Source: Sipunculus nudus (lineage: Eukaryota; Annelida; Sipuncula; Golfingiida; Sipunculidae). From it: a stretch of DNA of 64,000 nt. The notes below the pieces were generated by a model. That model saw nothing but the letters and a program-made list of their open reading frames with translations, did not search any database and had not been told where the DNA came from. The DNA lies in contig CM049316.1 in NCBI GenBank assembly GCA_026874595.1, positions 72,509,176 through 72,573,175 of the forward strand, given 5' to 3'. The translations under genes and the position numbers were made by a program. Shown piece by piece: positions 24,201-37,536 of this stretch. Numbering within the stretch: the first letter of the stretch is position 1; each line of letters begins with the position of its first letter.

Positions 24201-27200
24201 GCTCTTAATTTGAGCTACTTTCAGACAGTAACAGCATGTACTAGGTAAAATGGTCTTCACTCGGCTGAAAACACAAACAGTCAAAAGCATGGACTAGGTA
24301 AAATGGCCTTCATTCAACCCATCTGACAGACAGTCTAGCAGGATGGACGAGGGAAAATGCTCTTAATTTGAGCTACTTTCAGACAGTAACAGCATGTACT
24401 AGGTAAAATGGTCTTCACTCAGCTGAAAACACAAACAGTCAAAAGCATGGACTAGGTAAAATTGCCTTCATTCAACCCACCTCACAGACAGTCTAGCAGG
24501 ATGGACCAGGTTAAATTGTCTTCACTCTACTCACCTCACAGACAGTCAAGAGCATGGACTAGGCAAAATGATCTTCATTTAAGCCACATCACAGAAATTC
24601 TAGCAGCTAGGACCAAGTAAAAATGTTCTTCATTCAATCCGTCTCACGTATAGTATAGCAGCATGGACTAGGTAAAGAAATCTTCACTCAACCCACCCTA
24701 CCGACAGTCTGTCAGCATGTACTAGGTAAAATGCTCTTAATTTGAGCTACTTTCAGACAGTAACAGCATGTACTAGGTAAAATGGCCTTCATTCAACCCA
24801 CCTCACAGACAGTCTAGCAGGATGGACCAGGTAAAATTGTCTTCACGCTACTCACCTCACAGACAGTCTGTCAGCATGTACTAGGTAAAATGCTCTTAAT
24901 TTGAGCTACTTTCAGACAGTAACGGCATGTACTAGGTAAAATGGCCTTCATTCAACCCACCTCACAGACAGTCTAGCAGGATGGACCAGGTTAAATTGTC
25001 TTCACTCTACTCACCTCACAGAAATTCTAGCAGCTTGGACCAAGTAAAAATGTTCTTCATTCAATCCGTCTCACGTATAGTATAGCAGCATGGACTAGGT
25101 AAAATGGTCTTCACTCGGCAGAACTCACAAACAGTCAACAGCATGGACTAGGTAAAATGGTCTATATTTGAGCCACTTCACAGACAATCTAGCAACATGG
25201 ACAAGGTAAAATGGTCTTTATTTGAGCCACTTTACAAAGAATAACTGCATGAACTAGGTAAAAATGGTCTTCACTCAACCAGCCTCACATACAGTCAAGC
25301 AGCACGGACTAGGTAAAATGGGTCTTAATTTGCGCCACTTCACAGTCAGTCTAACAGTTAAAACAAGGTAAATGGTCTTCACTTGGTCCACCTCACAGAC
25401 AGTCAACAGCATGGACTATGGAAAATGATCTTCATTTAAGCCACATCACAGAAATTCTAGCAGCATGGACCAAGTAAAATGTTCTTCACTCAATCCATCT
25501 CACATATAGTATAGTAGCATGGACTAGGTAAAAATGGTCTTCACTCAACCAACCTCTCAGATAGTCTAGCAGCATGGACTAGGTAAAATGATCTTTATTT
25601 GAGCCACTTCACAGACAGTCTAACAGCTTAGAAAAAGTAAAATGGTCTTTATTTGAGAAAGTCTAACTGCATGGACTAGGTAAAAATGGTCTTCACTCAA
25701 CCAGCCTCACAGACCAGTAAAATGATCTTCATTTAAGCCACTTCACAGAAATTCTATCAGCATGGACCAAGTAAAAATGTTCTTCACTCAACAAAACTCA
25801 GAGTCTAGCAGCCTGTACCAGTCAAAATGGTCCTCATTCTACCCACCTCACAGACAGTCTAGTAGCATGGATAGGTAAAATGATCTTCATTTAAGCCACA
25901 TCACAGAAATTGTAGCAGCATTGACCAAATAAAAAAGGTCTTCCCTCAATCCAAGTCACATATTGTATAGCAGCATGGACTAGGTAAAGAAATCTTCACT
26001 CAACCATCCTAACAGACAGTCTGGCAGCATGGACGAGGTAAAATGCTCTTAATTTGAGCTACTTTCAGACAGTAACAGCATGGACTAGGTAAAATGGCCT
26101 TCATTCAACCCATCTGACAGACAGTCTAGCAGGATTGACCAGGTTAAATTGTCTTCAATCTACTCACCTCCAGACAGTCAAGAGCATATTGGACTAGGTA
26201 AAATGATCTTCATTTAAGCCACATCACAGAAATTCTAGCAGCATGGACCAAGTAAAATGTTCTTCACTCAATCCATCTCACATTTAGTATAGTAGCATGG
26301 ACTAGGTTAAATGGTCTTCAAACAACCCACCTCGCAGCAGAACAAGCAGCATGGACCAGTAAAATGATCTTCATTTAAGCCACTTCACAGAAATTCTAGC
26401 AGCTAGACCTAGCAAAAATGTTCTTCACTCAACAAAACTCAGAGTCTAGTAACCTGTACCAGTCAATATGGTCCTCATTCTACCCACCTCACAGACAGTC
26501 TAGTAGCATGGACTAGGTGAAATGATCTTCATTTAAGCCACGTCATAGAAATTCTAGCAGCATTGACCAAGTTAAATGATCTTCACTCAACTCACACAGA
26601 CAGTCTAGCAGCATGGACTAGGTAAAATGGTCTTTATTTGAGCCACTTCACAGTCAGTCTAACAGTATGGACAAGGTAAATGGTCTTCACTTGGTCCACC
26701 TCATAGTCAGTCAACAGCATGGACTAGGTAAAATGGCCTTCATTCAACCCACCCCACAGACAGTCCAGATGGACCAGGTTAAATTGTCTTCATCTACTCA
26801 CCTCACAGTCAAGAGCATGGACTAGGTAAAATGATCTTCATTTAATCCACATCACAGACAGTCTTGTTGCATTGTTCAGGTTAAAGGGTTTTCATTAACC
26901 CCACCTCACAGACAGTCCCAGAGCATTGGCCAAGTAATAGGGTTTTTCTTTTAACCAACCTCACAGACAGTCGGGCTGCATGAACTAAGTTTATTGGTCT
27001 TTATTCAAATCACATTATGACAGTCTAGCAGCATGGACCAAGTAAAATGGTCTCAACTCGACCCACCTGACAGTCTACTGCATGAATTATGTAAAATTGT
27101 CTTTATTAAACCCACCTCACTGACAGTCAACAGGATGGACTAGTAAAAATTGTCTTCACTCAACCAAACTCACAGACAGTCTAGCAGCATGGACCCATTA

Positions 27201-27345
27201 AAATGGTCTTCACTGAACTAGCATGAACAAACCCCAACAACAATCTTACAGCATAGAACAGTTAAATGGCTTCACTCTACCAATCTCACAGACGGTCCAG
27301 GAGCATGGACTAGGTAAAATGATCTTCAATTTACCCAACTTCTCT
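18290..27345 (+). repeat. ~9 kb intronic tandem array, ~54-bp unit
   Basis: Roughly 165 diverged units. The consensus runs CTCACAGACAGTCTAGCAGC, ATGGACTAGGTAAAATGGTC, TTCACTCAACCCAC; a second unit type has ATTTAAGCCACTTCACAGAA. Units mix into longer patterns, for example a block of about 160 bp repeated near 24340, 24720 and 24870, and a block of about 160 bp at 20370 repeated at 20960. The stretch 21300-22255 is in the opposite orientation. The whole array lies between two minus-strand exons. Confidence 0.85.
21300..22255 (-). repeat. inverted block within the 54-bp array
   Basis: Here the units read GACTGTCTGTGAAGTGGCTT and CATTTTACCTAGTCCATGCT, the reverse complement of the flanking units. 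It resembles the reverse complement of plus-oriented sequence near 22440 and 23690, which share the unusual CTGTACCAGTCAAAATGG-type words. Confidence 0.8.
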
Positions 27346-27555
27346 TTACACACAGTGTAATGGCAGAAATGTTCAACTGCTTAGATATGTATTAAACCTT
27401 TATGAAACACCTAACACCAGTCATGTGAATCTACCCAAACAAATTCAGTCAGAATACAACTTCCTAGCCAACATGATAAATATCCTTCCATGATCAAATT
27501 TATTATTTTTATTCTTGGTTTTAATTTTTCAGCGGACGTATTATGCAGCACTTAC
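27346..27555. other. unique intron sequence
   Basis: Non-repetitive AT-rich DNA between the tandem array and the 38-bp exon. No coding signal. Confidence 0.4.
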
Positions 27556-27593
27556 CTAGCTAATTTTCTGAACACATCCCTCATCCGTTCGTT
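27556..27593 (-). CDS. 38-bp coding micro-exon, unknown gene
   Basis: In minus-strand sense it is flanked by TTGTTTCAG and GTAAGTGC, both strong splice signals. Only frame 0 is free of stops and reads NERMRDVFRKLA plus two bases (AG). The next exon starts with the single base that completes the codon, so phase is kept across an intron of about 9.3 kb. The peptide is basic and amphipathic and continues into the Glu-rich segment of the next exon. It is probably an internal exon of a coiled-coil-type protein; no family assignment is possible from 36 residues. Upstream exons should lie above 27593, and I found none that clearly join. Confidence 0.65.
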
Positions 27594-28008
27594 CTGAAAC
27601 AACAAAATTATTAATATCCTGTATTTGCATTAAAATGGTTTCTCATTATTTTCCAGTTTACATATTCAAAATCAACACCATGTATATGTACAAAGACTAT
27701 TTGTTCATAAAATGGTCGAATCAGAAATGAATTAATGATGAATATGAAACTGGCTGTTTGAGTACCAATTGTAACAAGGTGCAGGTAACAACCCTAAACA
27801 TCTCACTAAAATCCAAATAGATCCTTAGAAAATGTCTTTGAAAAGTTATTTTGCGATACGGTAGGCTTGTTGTGAGAAATACTGGATAAGCCTATTCCAT
27901 ATGGATACAAACAAGATTCCCAAAACATATATATTCATGTTTATTTAATTTAGATAATAATAGAAAAAATAACTGGGCCAGTGGTGTAAGATCATTATTA
28001 TTTTAAGC
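27594..28008. other. probable intron sequence
   Basis: No repeat or coding signal recognised. It would be upstream intron of the minus-strand gene. Confidence 0.35.
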
Positions 28009-28531
28009 AGGTTATGGCTGTGTATGGATGGCACAACATGTAGGAGATGAGAAAATGTTTTTATCTGGCATTAGACAGAGACTCACAGATATGGCAGTTC
28101 AAGATTGGCAAAATGACATTAACTCCTGTAATTAATTGTACTCATATCGTGTTTTTAAATCTATGTTAAAGTTAGAAAAATATCTTGTCTATGTTCCAAA
28201 TAAAAATCACAGATGTGCATTAGCTAAACTTAGATGCTGTAATCACAAATTAGCCATAGAAACAGGCAGACATCAAAATCTTAACATAGAAGAAAGAATA
28301 TGTATGTACTGCTTAAATCATGGATACAACATTACAGAAGATGAGATCCATTTCATATTAGAATGTCCAATGTATGCAGAACTAAGGAAAAAATATTTGG
28401 GAGCTGAAAAGTATGAAACCAATGAAATTAATTTTAAAGAAATATTAAATTCAGAAAATCCAACACATATATCAAAATTAGCAATTTTTGTTTATCAGTC
28501 ATTCAATGTTCGACAGAATTTTTATGGTTGA
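28009..28531 (+). pseudogene. non-LTR retrotransposon ORF2, C-terminal fragment
   Basis: This is the end of the reverse-transcriptase protein of a LINE-type element. An open frame from about 28009 reads through GCVWMAQHVGDEK and FLSGIRQRLTDMAVQDWQ, meets one in-frame TAA at 28133-28135, then runs 131 codons to 28531. The second part contains CALAKLRC, HKLAIETGRH, then CMYC ... HFILEC, a CxxC...HxxxxC zinc-knuckle pattern typical of LINE C-termini, followed by the usual ECPMYAELR-like segment. All of the RT core and endonuclease upstream is missing. A 3' UTR follows to about 29310. It lies near the 38-bp exon and is probably intronic. Confidence 0.75.
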
Positions 28532-29310
28532 ATAACTCACTTTGAACAGATGGCAGAATTAACATTATGAGCGTACAATATTTTTAACTTACATGTTGTG
28601 TTTTGCTTAAGATGATATATAATGAATAGTAAATGCACAATTGTCATTCAGGATCATATTTAATTGTTCTATTTAAATTGAGTATGAACACAAGAAGAAG
28701 AATACCTTTAATATTTATAAAATGTATACCGAACAGACTTGTACTACATTTTATTCCAGGTGAGTGTTTGTCAGTTGTTTGTTTGTTTATTATTTAATTA
28801 GTTATTAATTCTTTGTGTTTCCTATTCTTTCTTTTTTTCACTTCAACTGACATGAAATACTATTGTCTTTATTGTTGTTGGTGTTGATGTTATTATTATT
28901 ATTATTAATTACAATTTCAGTTTAATACACATCGGTATATTTAAGTTGAGTAAAGAATGAGTTAGAGGAAAAGTGAAGTAGACATTTAAAGCAAAGTTAA
29001 CAAAATATTTAACCAGGTATTCAATTTATTATTATTATTATTTTTTTTCAGGTCAGTTATAAAATGCATATTAGAATATATTGCACAGAATGAATGGATT
29101 GCATTTTCTTGTGAAATGTATTTATTTATTTATCAAAATTTTTGAAAGTCATGATTATAATAACTTGTATATAGGTAACATCTATGCTATACTGATACAT
29201 GTAATATTATTTTTTTTGTATTGACTTTACATTCACATATATTTGGAACTATGAGCCTGTGGCCTTCATTTCCGGAATAAAGCATTTGTTTGTTGTTTGT
29301 TGTTGTGAGA
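28532..29310 (+). mobile_element. LINE 3' UTR and tail
   Basis: AT-rich sequence with ATT-trinucleotide runs (28885-28906, 29024-29040), then GAGCCTGTGGCCTTCATTTC, an AATAAA signal at 29276-29281 and a TTTGTTTGTTGTTTGTTGTTG-like tail. This layout fits the 3' end of the LINE fragment just upstream. Confidence 0.5.
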
Positions 29311-29660
29311 AATGAAGGTAGGACACGTTGGATGTTATGTGTAAACAGAATTAGGGACTCGGCGAAAATCTTGCAAAACTGAATTTGGGACACGATTGTT
29401 TTGTGTGAACTATATTAGGGACTTGATGACATCTTGTGAAACTGAATTTGGGATACGTTGAATGTTTTGTGTAAACTGAATTTTGGACTTGTTGTGAACA
29501 TCTCGTGAAAACTTAAATTAGAACACGTTGAACGTTTTATGTTAACTTAATTAGGGACTCGGTAGACATGTTGTGAAAACTAAATTTGGGACACACGTTT
29601 TGTGAAAACTGGACTTGGGACTCGGTGAACGTCTCGTGAAACAGAAGTTTGTACATGATA
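29311..29660 (+). repeat. ~65-bp tandem repeat, about five units
   Basis: Units contain AATT(A/T)GGGAC(A/T)CG, TTGAATGTTTTGTGTAAACT and CATCTTGTGAAACTGAATTT, moderately diverged. It directly follows the LINE tail. No coding potential. Confidence 0.65.
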
Positions 29661-29746
29661 TCCTAAAAAGTGATGGCCCAGTTTGATTATATTTGGACAA
29701 ACATGCTTACTAATAATAGTCCTGGTGGAAAATGGTCAGCATACGG

Positions 29747-29763
29747 CCACTAGGGGGCGCTGG
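29747..29763 (+). promoter_or_regulatory. CTCF-like motif
   Basis: CCACTAGGGGGCGCTGG is close to the animal CTCF core consensus. It lies just before HLE-A copy 2. Binding is inferred only. Confidence 0.4.
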
Positions 29764-29781
29764 GGCCTTTAATATTATAGA

Positions 29782-32024
29782 TTTTTAGCGAACCTGTGAG
29801 CTTATGCGATGGTGCGGCGTCGTGCGTTGTGTGTCTAGCGTCGTGCGTCATGCGTCGTCTGTACGTTAACCATAGCTATCTCAAAAACGGCAGAAGCTAG
29901 CATCACCAATTTTTTTGCAAATAATCAGTCATCCAAAAAACTATATCGGATTTTTTCTAACTGCATTTTCTTAGATTTTATAGGGAAAAAGCTAAAAAAG
30001 CTTTAAAAATCTTCTTCTTCGAAACTGTCCAGCCAAATTGTCCAAAATTTTACAGAAATGATCCCTGGAATAATCTTTCTCAATTTTGTTCGAATGGTTC
30101 CTGTTCGGAGATTTTTGGCTGAGTTACAGGAGGTTGAACTTTGTTAGCTGTGCAAAAAAGCATATTAAAATTTAAATATCAGAAACGACTGGAGCTATCA
30201 TCACCAAATTATATGCCAATGTTGGTCACATTGGTCATATTTGAAATTGAGGTATTGGTGGCGCCACCTGCATCGGCCTTTTTTGTACGGGGTCGACAGT
30301 GCCTGTATCACACTGAGGGCTAAAAAAACTTCTTCTCTAAACCATATGGCCAAAATGTTTAATATCGCACAGAAATGATCCTAGAGTAATGCTTTCTGAA
30401 GTTTGTTCAAATGGTCTCTTTTCAGTGACTTTTTGCTAAGTTATGGGAAGCTGAATTTAATCATATGCAATAACAGCCCATTTTAGCTCAGTGGCTACAA
30501 AGATCTTCTTCTCAAAAACCACTGGGCCAAATTCTTAAATCTTGCACATTAATTATCCTCAGATGTTGATAATTCAAGTTTGTTCAAATGGTTTTGGTTC
30601 AGTGCTTTTTGGCTGAGTCACGGGAAGCTGAACTTGGCCAGTTTGCGGTATCTTCCTATATGAGTTATAAACCTGCGAAACGTTTTTCGACTGATGCCAC
30701 TGAAGCCAGTTTGTTAAATATTTTACAAGAATAATCCCTACCATAATTCTTATAATAATTGTCATCAATGGTTCCACATGAATGATTTTTGGCTGAATTA
30801 TGGAGATTGAATTGAGTCATTTTACCATATATGTTAGCTGTGTTATGCTGTTACATCTAACCTGGCACCACTTTATCAGCATCTGTTACATCATGCCACT
30901 AGACATTTAGATTTCAAGTTATCTTTAATTAATATTGACAAGAAAGTTTTTTTTAAAAGCTTTTACAAATTTTAAATGTATGATTTAAGTTATTCATCAT
31001 ACCAGGCAATGTTACAATCAAGGATATTCAGCTCTCTGTGGCTATATAAAGACAACTGAACGTGGATTATAAATAATTGGTATCCCTACTCAACTTAATT
31101 CAAGAATTTGCCATCAGTGAGATATATCTGTATTTTAATTTTGCATTCAGTATGCATCCGTAATAATTTTACATATATTCCTGATTTCTTTTTTATAAAA
31201 AGTCAGCTGTAAAGCATTTTGTATTGGAAAAATAAATTTCAAAGTTATTTCAAGTAGGGACCACTTTTGTGTACAGATGGCAGCACTTGGTTTACCTTTG
31301 GCAGATTGCCAGTGCCTTGATGTTGGCCATTAGCCAAGATGATATCAGCTCTATAATAATTTTGGCACAGTGCCAGGATTGGAAGAACTGCAGCCAGGTA
31401 TAGGTCAAGAGTTCACTCAGTGCATAGCTGCATTCTGTTTATAGCTTTGGCTCACTGCATCAGATTTGGTACCAAAGTTCAGCCTGAATCTATTTATAGC
31501 TTTGGCGGACTGCCAACTTTGTCTGATTATGCAACAGGTCAAGAGTTCACTCAGTGCAGCCAGGTACAGGTCAGAAGTTCACCTAGTCCAGCCAGGTGCA
31601 GGTCAAGAGTTCCCTCAGTGCAGTAGCTTGAGGCAGCAATTTGTCACAGGTCACTCGGGGGCAACTGCCTTACTCACCTAAGCCTTGTCAGCCCATTGCA
31701 TCAAACTCCTGTCTATGTGTCTTTGATGGTATTCTCATAAGACATGTTGGTATTCTTATAAGACTTTGACATTGACTTTTGCAGTGTATGCGCCTGCTTA
31801 TTTCTACAGAGGAATTTGATACATCAGCCTAAAATTCGGCATGTTTATACATATCGGGTAGCTTTATAGTGTACAAGGCTTGTTAGGCCACCTACAAATA
31901 ATTTTTGCACAGTGTATGTCCCTGCTTGTTTCACAGGAGGGGTTTGACATATCAGTCTGACATTGGGCATATTTTTATATCTCTTCGTTGTATATAAGAC
32001 TGGTGGTGCCAGCAACAACCATTG
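29782..32024 (+). mobile_element. HLE-A copy 2, 3'-truncated
   Basis: Starts TTTTTAGCGAACCTGTGAGC; the body matches copy 3 at 34635 closely (TGTCCAGCCAAATTGTCC, GGTGGCGCCACCTGCAT, TTTTGGCTGAGTTA). A short tandem stretch at 31380-31640 has GCAGCCAGGTA(C/T)AGGTCA. The A 3' end is missing; a B element starts at 32025. Confidence 0.7.
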
Positions 32025-33479
32025 TATCCGCCAAAACAGAGTTTTGCGGATACTATGACTTCAGTCAGACGCCGACGCTGCAACCATCGCTGCATAGGTT
32101 TCCGGAGAACTTCTTTATAACCACTGGGCAGAATTTTTTAAAATTCGGAATTATGATCAGTCACATGTGAACTGGTGTGCCCTCATTTTTCATTGACCTC
32201 TGACCTTTCCTCTCTGCCCAGCGTCCATTTGTGCGTCTGTTTCAACACATAAACCCACATATCTTGGGAACCGTTTGACCAATAAGGCTAAACATTTTGC
32301 ACAAATGTAGCCCTTGGAAAGCTTTATAACATACACTGAAAATGGTGGCGCCACCTGCAACCATTTTTGCACAGCGTTCATCTGTTCATCTGCCTTGGGA
32401 TAAAAACACTCATATCTCTGCATTGGTTTGGACTTATCCATCTGAAATTTTGCTTTTGTTTACATCCTGGACAGCTTTCTAGATTTTATGACAGGTGGCG
32501 CCACCTACATTCACGTTTAAGCTGCAGACATCCAAGCTCATATCTCAGGAACCCTTTGACCGATTGGGCAAAAATTTTGCATGTTTATAGATCTCACATA
32601 GCTATTTATCATACGCAAAAGCGGTGGCGCCACCTGCAATCATTCTGTTCGTCTGTTTGTTTGCCGTGGGATATAAACACTCATAATAGGCAGTGGTTTG
32701 ACATATCTGCCTAAAATTTTGCATGTTTATACATCTTGGATAGCTTTCTGGATTTTGTGGCAGGTGGCGCCACCTACATTTATTTTTCGCTGCAGACATT
32801 TAGGCTTATACCTCAGGACTGGTTTGACATTTCCCCCTGAAATTTCGCATATGTGTAGATCTCACATAACTCTTAATGATACACAAAATTGGTGGTGCCA
32901 TCTGCCACCAATTTTGCACAGCGTCCGTCTGTTTGTCTGCCGTGGGCTAAAATTACCCATATCTCAGTATCGGTTTGACTTTTCTGCCTAAAATTCTGCA
33001 GGTTTATACATCTTGAATAGCTTTCTGGGTTTTTTTTGGCAGGTGGCGCCACCTATATTCATGTACGGCTGCACACATTCAGGCTTTCATATCAGGACTG
33101 GTTTGAGATATCCTCTGAAATTTTGCATGTGTATAGATCTCACATATCTCTCAATCATACACAAAATTGGTGGCGCCACCTGCCACCATTTTTGCACAGT
33201 GTCCATCTGTTTGTCTGCCGTGGGCTAAAATCACTCATATCTTAGTAGTGATTTGACTTATCTGCCTAAAATTTTGCATGTTTAAACATCTTGGACAGCT
33301 TTCTGGATTTTGAGGTAGGTGGCGCAACCTACATACACATTTCGGCTGCAGACACCAGGCTATTATGCAACAATCCTCACTCTTATTTCCCCTTGCAACC
33401 CTATCCATGCCTCACTTCACCTTTCCCACTCTGATTTTGGAGGATACACATTGTCACTTGTTGACTACCCATATTCTAG
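32025..33479 (+). mobile_element. HLE-B copy 4, full length
   Basis: The longest B copy at 1.45 kb. It has the 5' hairpin TATCCGCCAAAAC-AGA-GTTTTGCGGATA and GGTGGCGCCACC blocks near 32345, 32494, 32622, 32763, 33043 and 33169, separated alternately by GCACAGCGTCCGTCTGTTTG-like and CTGCAGACATCCA(A/G)GCT-like segments. The 3' hairpin is partly decayed (TTGTCACTTGTTGACTAC), then CATATTCTAG followed by T. The several short ORFs across it are repeat translations. Confidence 0.8.
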
Positions 33480-34634
33480 TGGTATAAGAGTATCACACAT
33501 TGTATGTATTTTTATCTTAAATGCTCATATTCAATAAAAGAACAAACATTAGCCACCAGTTTCTACTGTTTTTGTTTTCAAGATGTTTCACACGATGCCT
33601 TTTTTTCTTAATTATAAAGAAATCTGATTATTATCACAGTGATGACTTATGCAATATGTTCCGTGTTACATGCTTTCAGGTGTGCTTAAGTTTATTTTTT
33701 TACCTTTGCATGGATTAAGTTTTCCATTTGTAAAGGGAAATAGATAAGAAAAATACTCTTTGACATTCGTTCTTTTGTAGTTGAAGCATACACTAAAACG
33801 GCTCTACGAAATATAAAATAAGAATACGCATAGATATATCGCCGGTGAAACTGTTTAATAATAAATCACGGAGTCAAACTTTAATATCACATTATCAGAC
33901 TCTTGCAAAGATTGCACCGATATTGTACACAATATACACAATAATAATCATGGGCCTTGTTTGTTTAGAAGCTTTTAGGGACCCAATCCATGGTGTGCAC
34001 ACCTCAAAGCGGAAATTCCGGAAATCTGGATCACCCCTTCTCAAGTCATGATTGTTTGTGTTTGCCCACACAGAGCTTTATTTTATATTACGGGTATACA
34101 TGGTTTGGTCATACTGAAGTAGCTTTTGCATAATTTAAAAAACCAATTTCTCATTTTAAATTTAAACCATCACTAAACTTTCCAAACACTAATTTTGGTA
34201 CTATGGTTTAATATCTTGAGTCATAATTGTTTGCCAAGTCTCACATACATTCCCATCGTTCATATAATTTAAGAAGTCAGCAGGAATATGAAAGAAAATA
34301 TAAGAAACTTGTTGTTAAACTAATTGTTGAAATATATTTTGCTCCCCTTTAAAAAGGGGGGGATGAGGTATTTTGCCCCCCCCCCCACCCCATAAAAAGT
34401 GCACCCTTAAACAAGGCTCCTGTCAGTGTTGCTATAAATAAGTTAAAGTTAACAGTTGCAGATTTGGAAGAAGCCGTCAAGACAAATTAAAGGCCTTGAC
34501 AGATAGTAATAACCTAGACGTTTTAGGCTTGAAATAGTTTGACATTGTTAAAATGGGAATACAGTGTCTCAGTATAATGCAAAATGGGAATGCAGTGTCT
34601 CAGTATAATGCTATTTGGATAATGTGAATTCTGA
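33480..34634. other. unclassified AT-rich sequence
   Basis: No gene or repeat family recognised. A C-run sits near 34375-34386. A 19-bp duplication (AAAATGGGAATACAGTGTCT-like) occurs at about 34550 and 34579. Confidence 0.4.
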
Positions 34635-36553
34635 TTTTTAGCGAACCTGTGAGCTTATGCGATGGTGTGGCGTCGTCCGGCGTCCGTCGGCCGTACGTTG
34701 ACCCATACTATCTTGAAAATGGCAAGAGTTAGCATCAAGAAATTTTCTGCAAAAAATTAAGTCATCTAAAAAACAATATAGGATATTGCTTATTTTTTGG
34801 ATAACTGCATTTTCTTAGATTTTATAGAGAAAAAGCTAAAAAAACTTAAAAAATCTTCTTCTCCGAAACTGTTCAGCCAAATTGTCCAATATTTCACAAA
34901 AATGATCCCTTGAACAATCTCTCTCAAACTTGTTGGAATGGTGCAAGTTCGGTGATTTTTGGCCGAGTTACACATAGTTGAACTTGGTCATCTGTCCAAA
35001 AAAGCATACTAATATTACAATCTTAGAAACGGCTGGAGCTGTCATCACCAAATTTTATGCCAATGTTGGTCACATGAGTCATGTTTGAAATTCAGGTATT
35101 GGTGGCGCCACCTGCATTGGCCTTTTTTGAACGGGGTTCATCAGTGCCCGTATCATGCTGACAGCTACAAAAAAAACTTCTTTTCTGAAACCATTTGGCC
35201 AAATTGTTTAATATCGCACAGAAATGATCCTAGGGTAATGCTCTCTGAAGTTTGTTCAAATGGTCTCAGTTTAGTGACTTTTGGCTGCGTTATGCGAAGC
35301 TGAATTTATTCATATGGCAATACAGCCCATTTTAGCTAAGTTGCTACAAAGATCTTCTTCTCAAAAACCACTGGGCAAAATTCTTAAATCTCACACATTA
35401 ATTATTCTTAGATGTTGATAATTTAAGTTTGTTCAAATGGTTTTGGTTCAGTGATTTTTGGCTGAGTTATTGGAAGCTTAACTTAGCCATTTTGCTTTAT
35501 TTTCCCAAATGAGTTATAAACCTGCAAAACGTTTTTTGCCTGACGCCACTGAGGCCAATTTGTTTAATATTTTACAAGAATAATCCCCTGAATAATTCTT
35601 ATAATAATTGTCTTTTATGGTTCCAAAGAATGAATTTTGGCTGAATAATAAAGATTGAATTGAGTCATTTTACCATATATGTTAGCTGTGTGAAGCAGAT
35701 ACATCTAGCCTGGAACCAGTTTATCAGCATCCGTTACATCATGTCTCCAGACATTTAGATTTCAGGTTATCTTTGGTTAATATTGACAAGAATGTTTTTT
35801 AAAAACTTTTAAAAAATGTAGATTTATGATTTTAGATATTCCTCATGCCAGGTGATGTTTACAATCAAAGGTATACGTTAACCCATACTATTTCGAAAAT
35901 GACAGGAGCTAGCATCATGAAATTTGATGCAAAAAATTGTCCATCTGAAAAAAAATCTGCATTTCTTTAGATTTTATAGAGAAAAATACCTTTTCAAAAT
36001 CTTCTCCTCTGAAGCGGTCAAGCCAATTTGGTCAATATTTAATTCACAGAAATAATCTTTTATACCATCTCTCTCAAGTTTGTTCAAATGGTTCAAGTTC
36101 TGTGAATTTTGGCCGAATTACAGGAAGTTGAACCTAGTCATCTGTCCAAAAGAGCATACTAAAATGACAATCTCAGAAACGGGCAGAGCTATCATCACCA
36201 AATTTTATGCCAGTGTTGGTCACATGAGTCATATATGAAATTCAGGTATTGGTGGCTCCACCTGCATTGACCTTTTTTTGTACGGGGGTCATTGGTCATC
36301 TGTATATCAGCCCATAATTTCTCAGGAATTGCAGGAGCTACCATCCCCAAATTTTATGCAATTATCTGCATACATGGGGTAATAGTAATAAGTAATAATA
36401 ATAGTGATAGACTAATACTGCTTTTTCCATGTAATAGTAATAGTAATAGTAATAGACTCAAAATTTTGAGCTGTAACAGTAATAGTAATAGAAACAGAAA
36501 ACAAAGTAATAGAGTAATACATATTACTTTCTATTACTTCCTCTGAGCCCCTG

Positions 36554-37528
36554 GATCGTGAAGCATATCAGCAAATAATGCTGAACAGACTCAGTTCCTA
36601 TCATGTGATTGCCCAGGATGTGCTTGTTGAGGCAAGCATGGGCCAGCTGCCATACTGCTGGTGACCACTGGTGCTTATTACATAAGAGTACTGGACAGAG
36701 TAGGTCACAGCCAAATAAGTTACCTGGCACAATCTGACCTTTGATGAATAAACAATTGATAAACAGAGGCATGTTTGATGTTAATAGACAGATACATAGT
36801 GTATTATTATTGTGACATGTACATCTTATCTCACATCCATCAATCCATAGGCATATTTTGAAATGTATCTAGATTTGTTTTCACAAGCCAGTTTGCATTT
36901 TAATCATACAGATTGTAATACATCACATTCAAATGAAATATAATATGGAACCAGATATAGTGCAAACCCAAAATGTTCATGATAAGCTTATGGTGTTTTC
37001 ACTAAGCATAATGTATTAAGCCTACAATGCTATTAACTCTTACAAGTACTATAATCACTTGATTAAAATCATACTGCAGGCACATGTGTTATCTAGTTAA
37101 TTTATACACATATTATTTTAAAACTATTATTTTAATACTTTACTGTTATTTCATAGTACCAATTTACAGACCATTCGGTATCTAAAATTATGTTAATTTA
37201 TATTTTGAAAATTAAATGAACCATTTTTTTTCACAATTTTAATTTATTTGATTATATAATATGAGAATATAAGTTACTGTTAATATTTTATTATTTAATA
37301 TCTGAAATTTTGATATCAAATAATTAGATCCTGTTATGTACATAATTTAAAGAACAAGATTGTTTAATGCCAAATTTATTGTGAAAGTGATTTAAATAAT
37401 ATGGTATTTGTTTTGTAAAATTGATGTAAGTTTAAATCACTCTCCATATTCCTAAATTACCCTATGCTGGTTTGGCTGCAATGAAGAAGGGCATGCCTTA
37501 AGAATAAAAGCCATGCATGCTACCATTA
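36554..37528. other. interior of the hAT-like element
   Basis: 36554-36665 is open on the plus strand (starts DREAYQQIMLNR, ends GQLPYCW then TGA), but it has no clear splice sites or family match. The rest is AT-rich and featureless. Confidence 0.3.
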
Positions 37529-37536
37529 TTGTAAAG

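Noticed and set aside
18290-27345. CRISPR-like or centromeric array
   Set aside because: Units are continuous with no unique spacers and diverge gradually; the setting is an intron of a eukaryotic gene, and no centromere evidence exists in the window.
36554-36665. Open frame beginning DREAYQQIMLNR, resembling a cadherin LDRE motif
   Set aside because: The likeness is limited to four residues, there are no clear splice borders, and it lies inside the hAT-like element.
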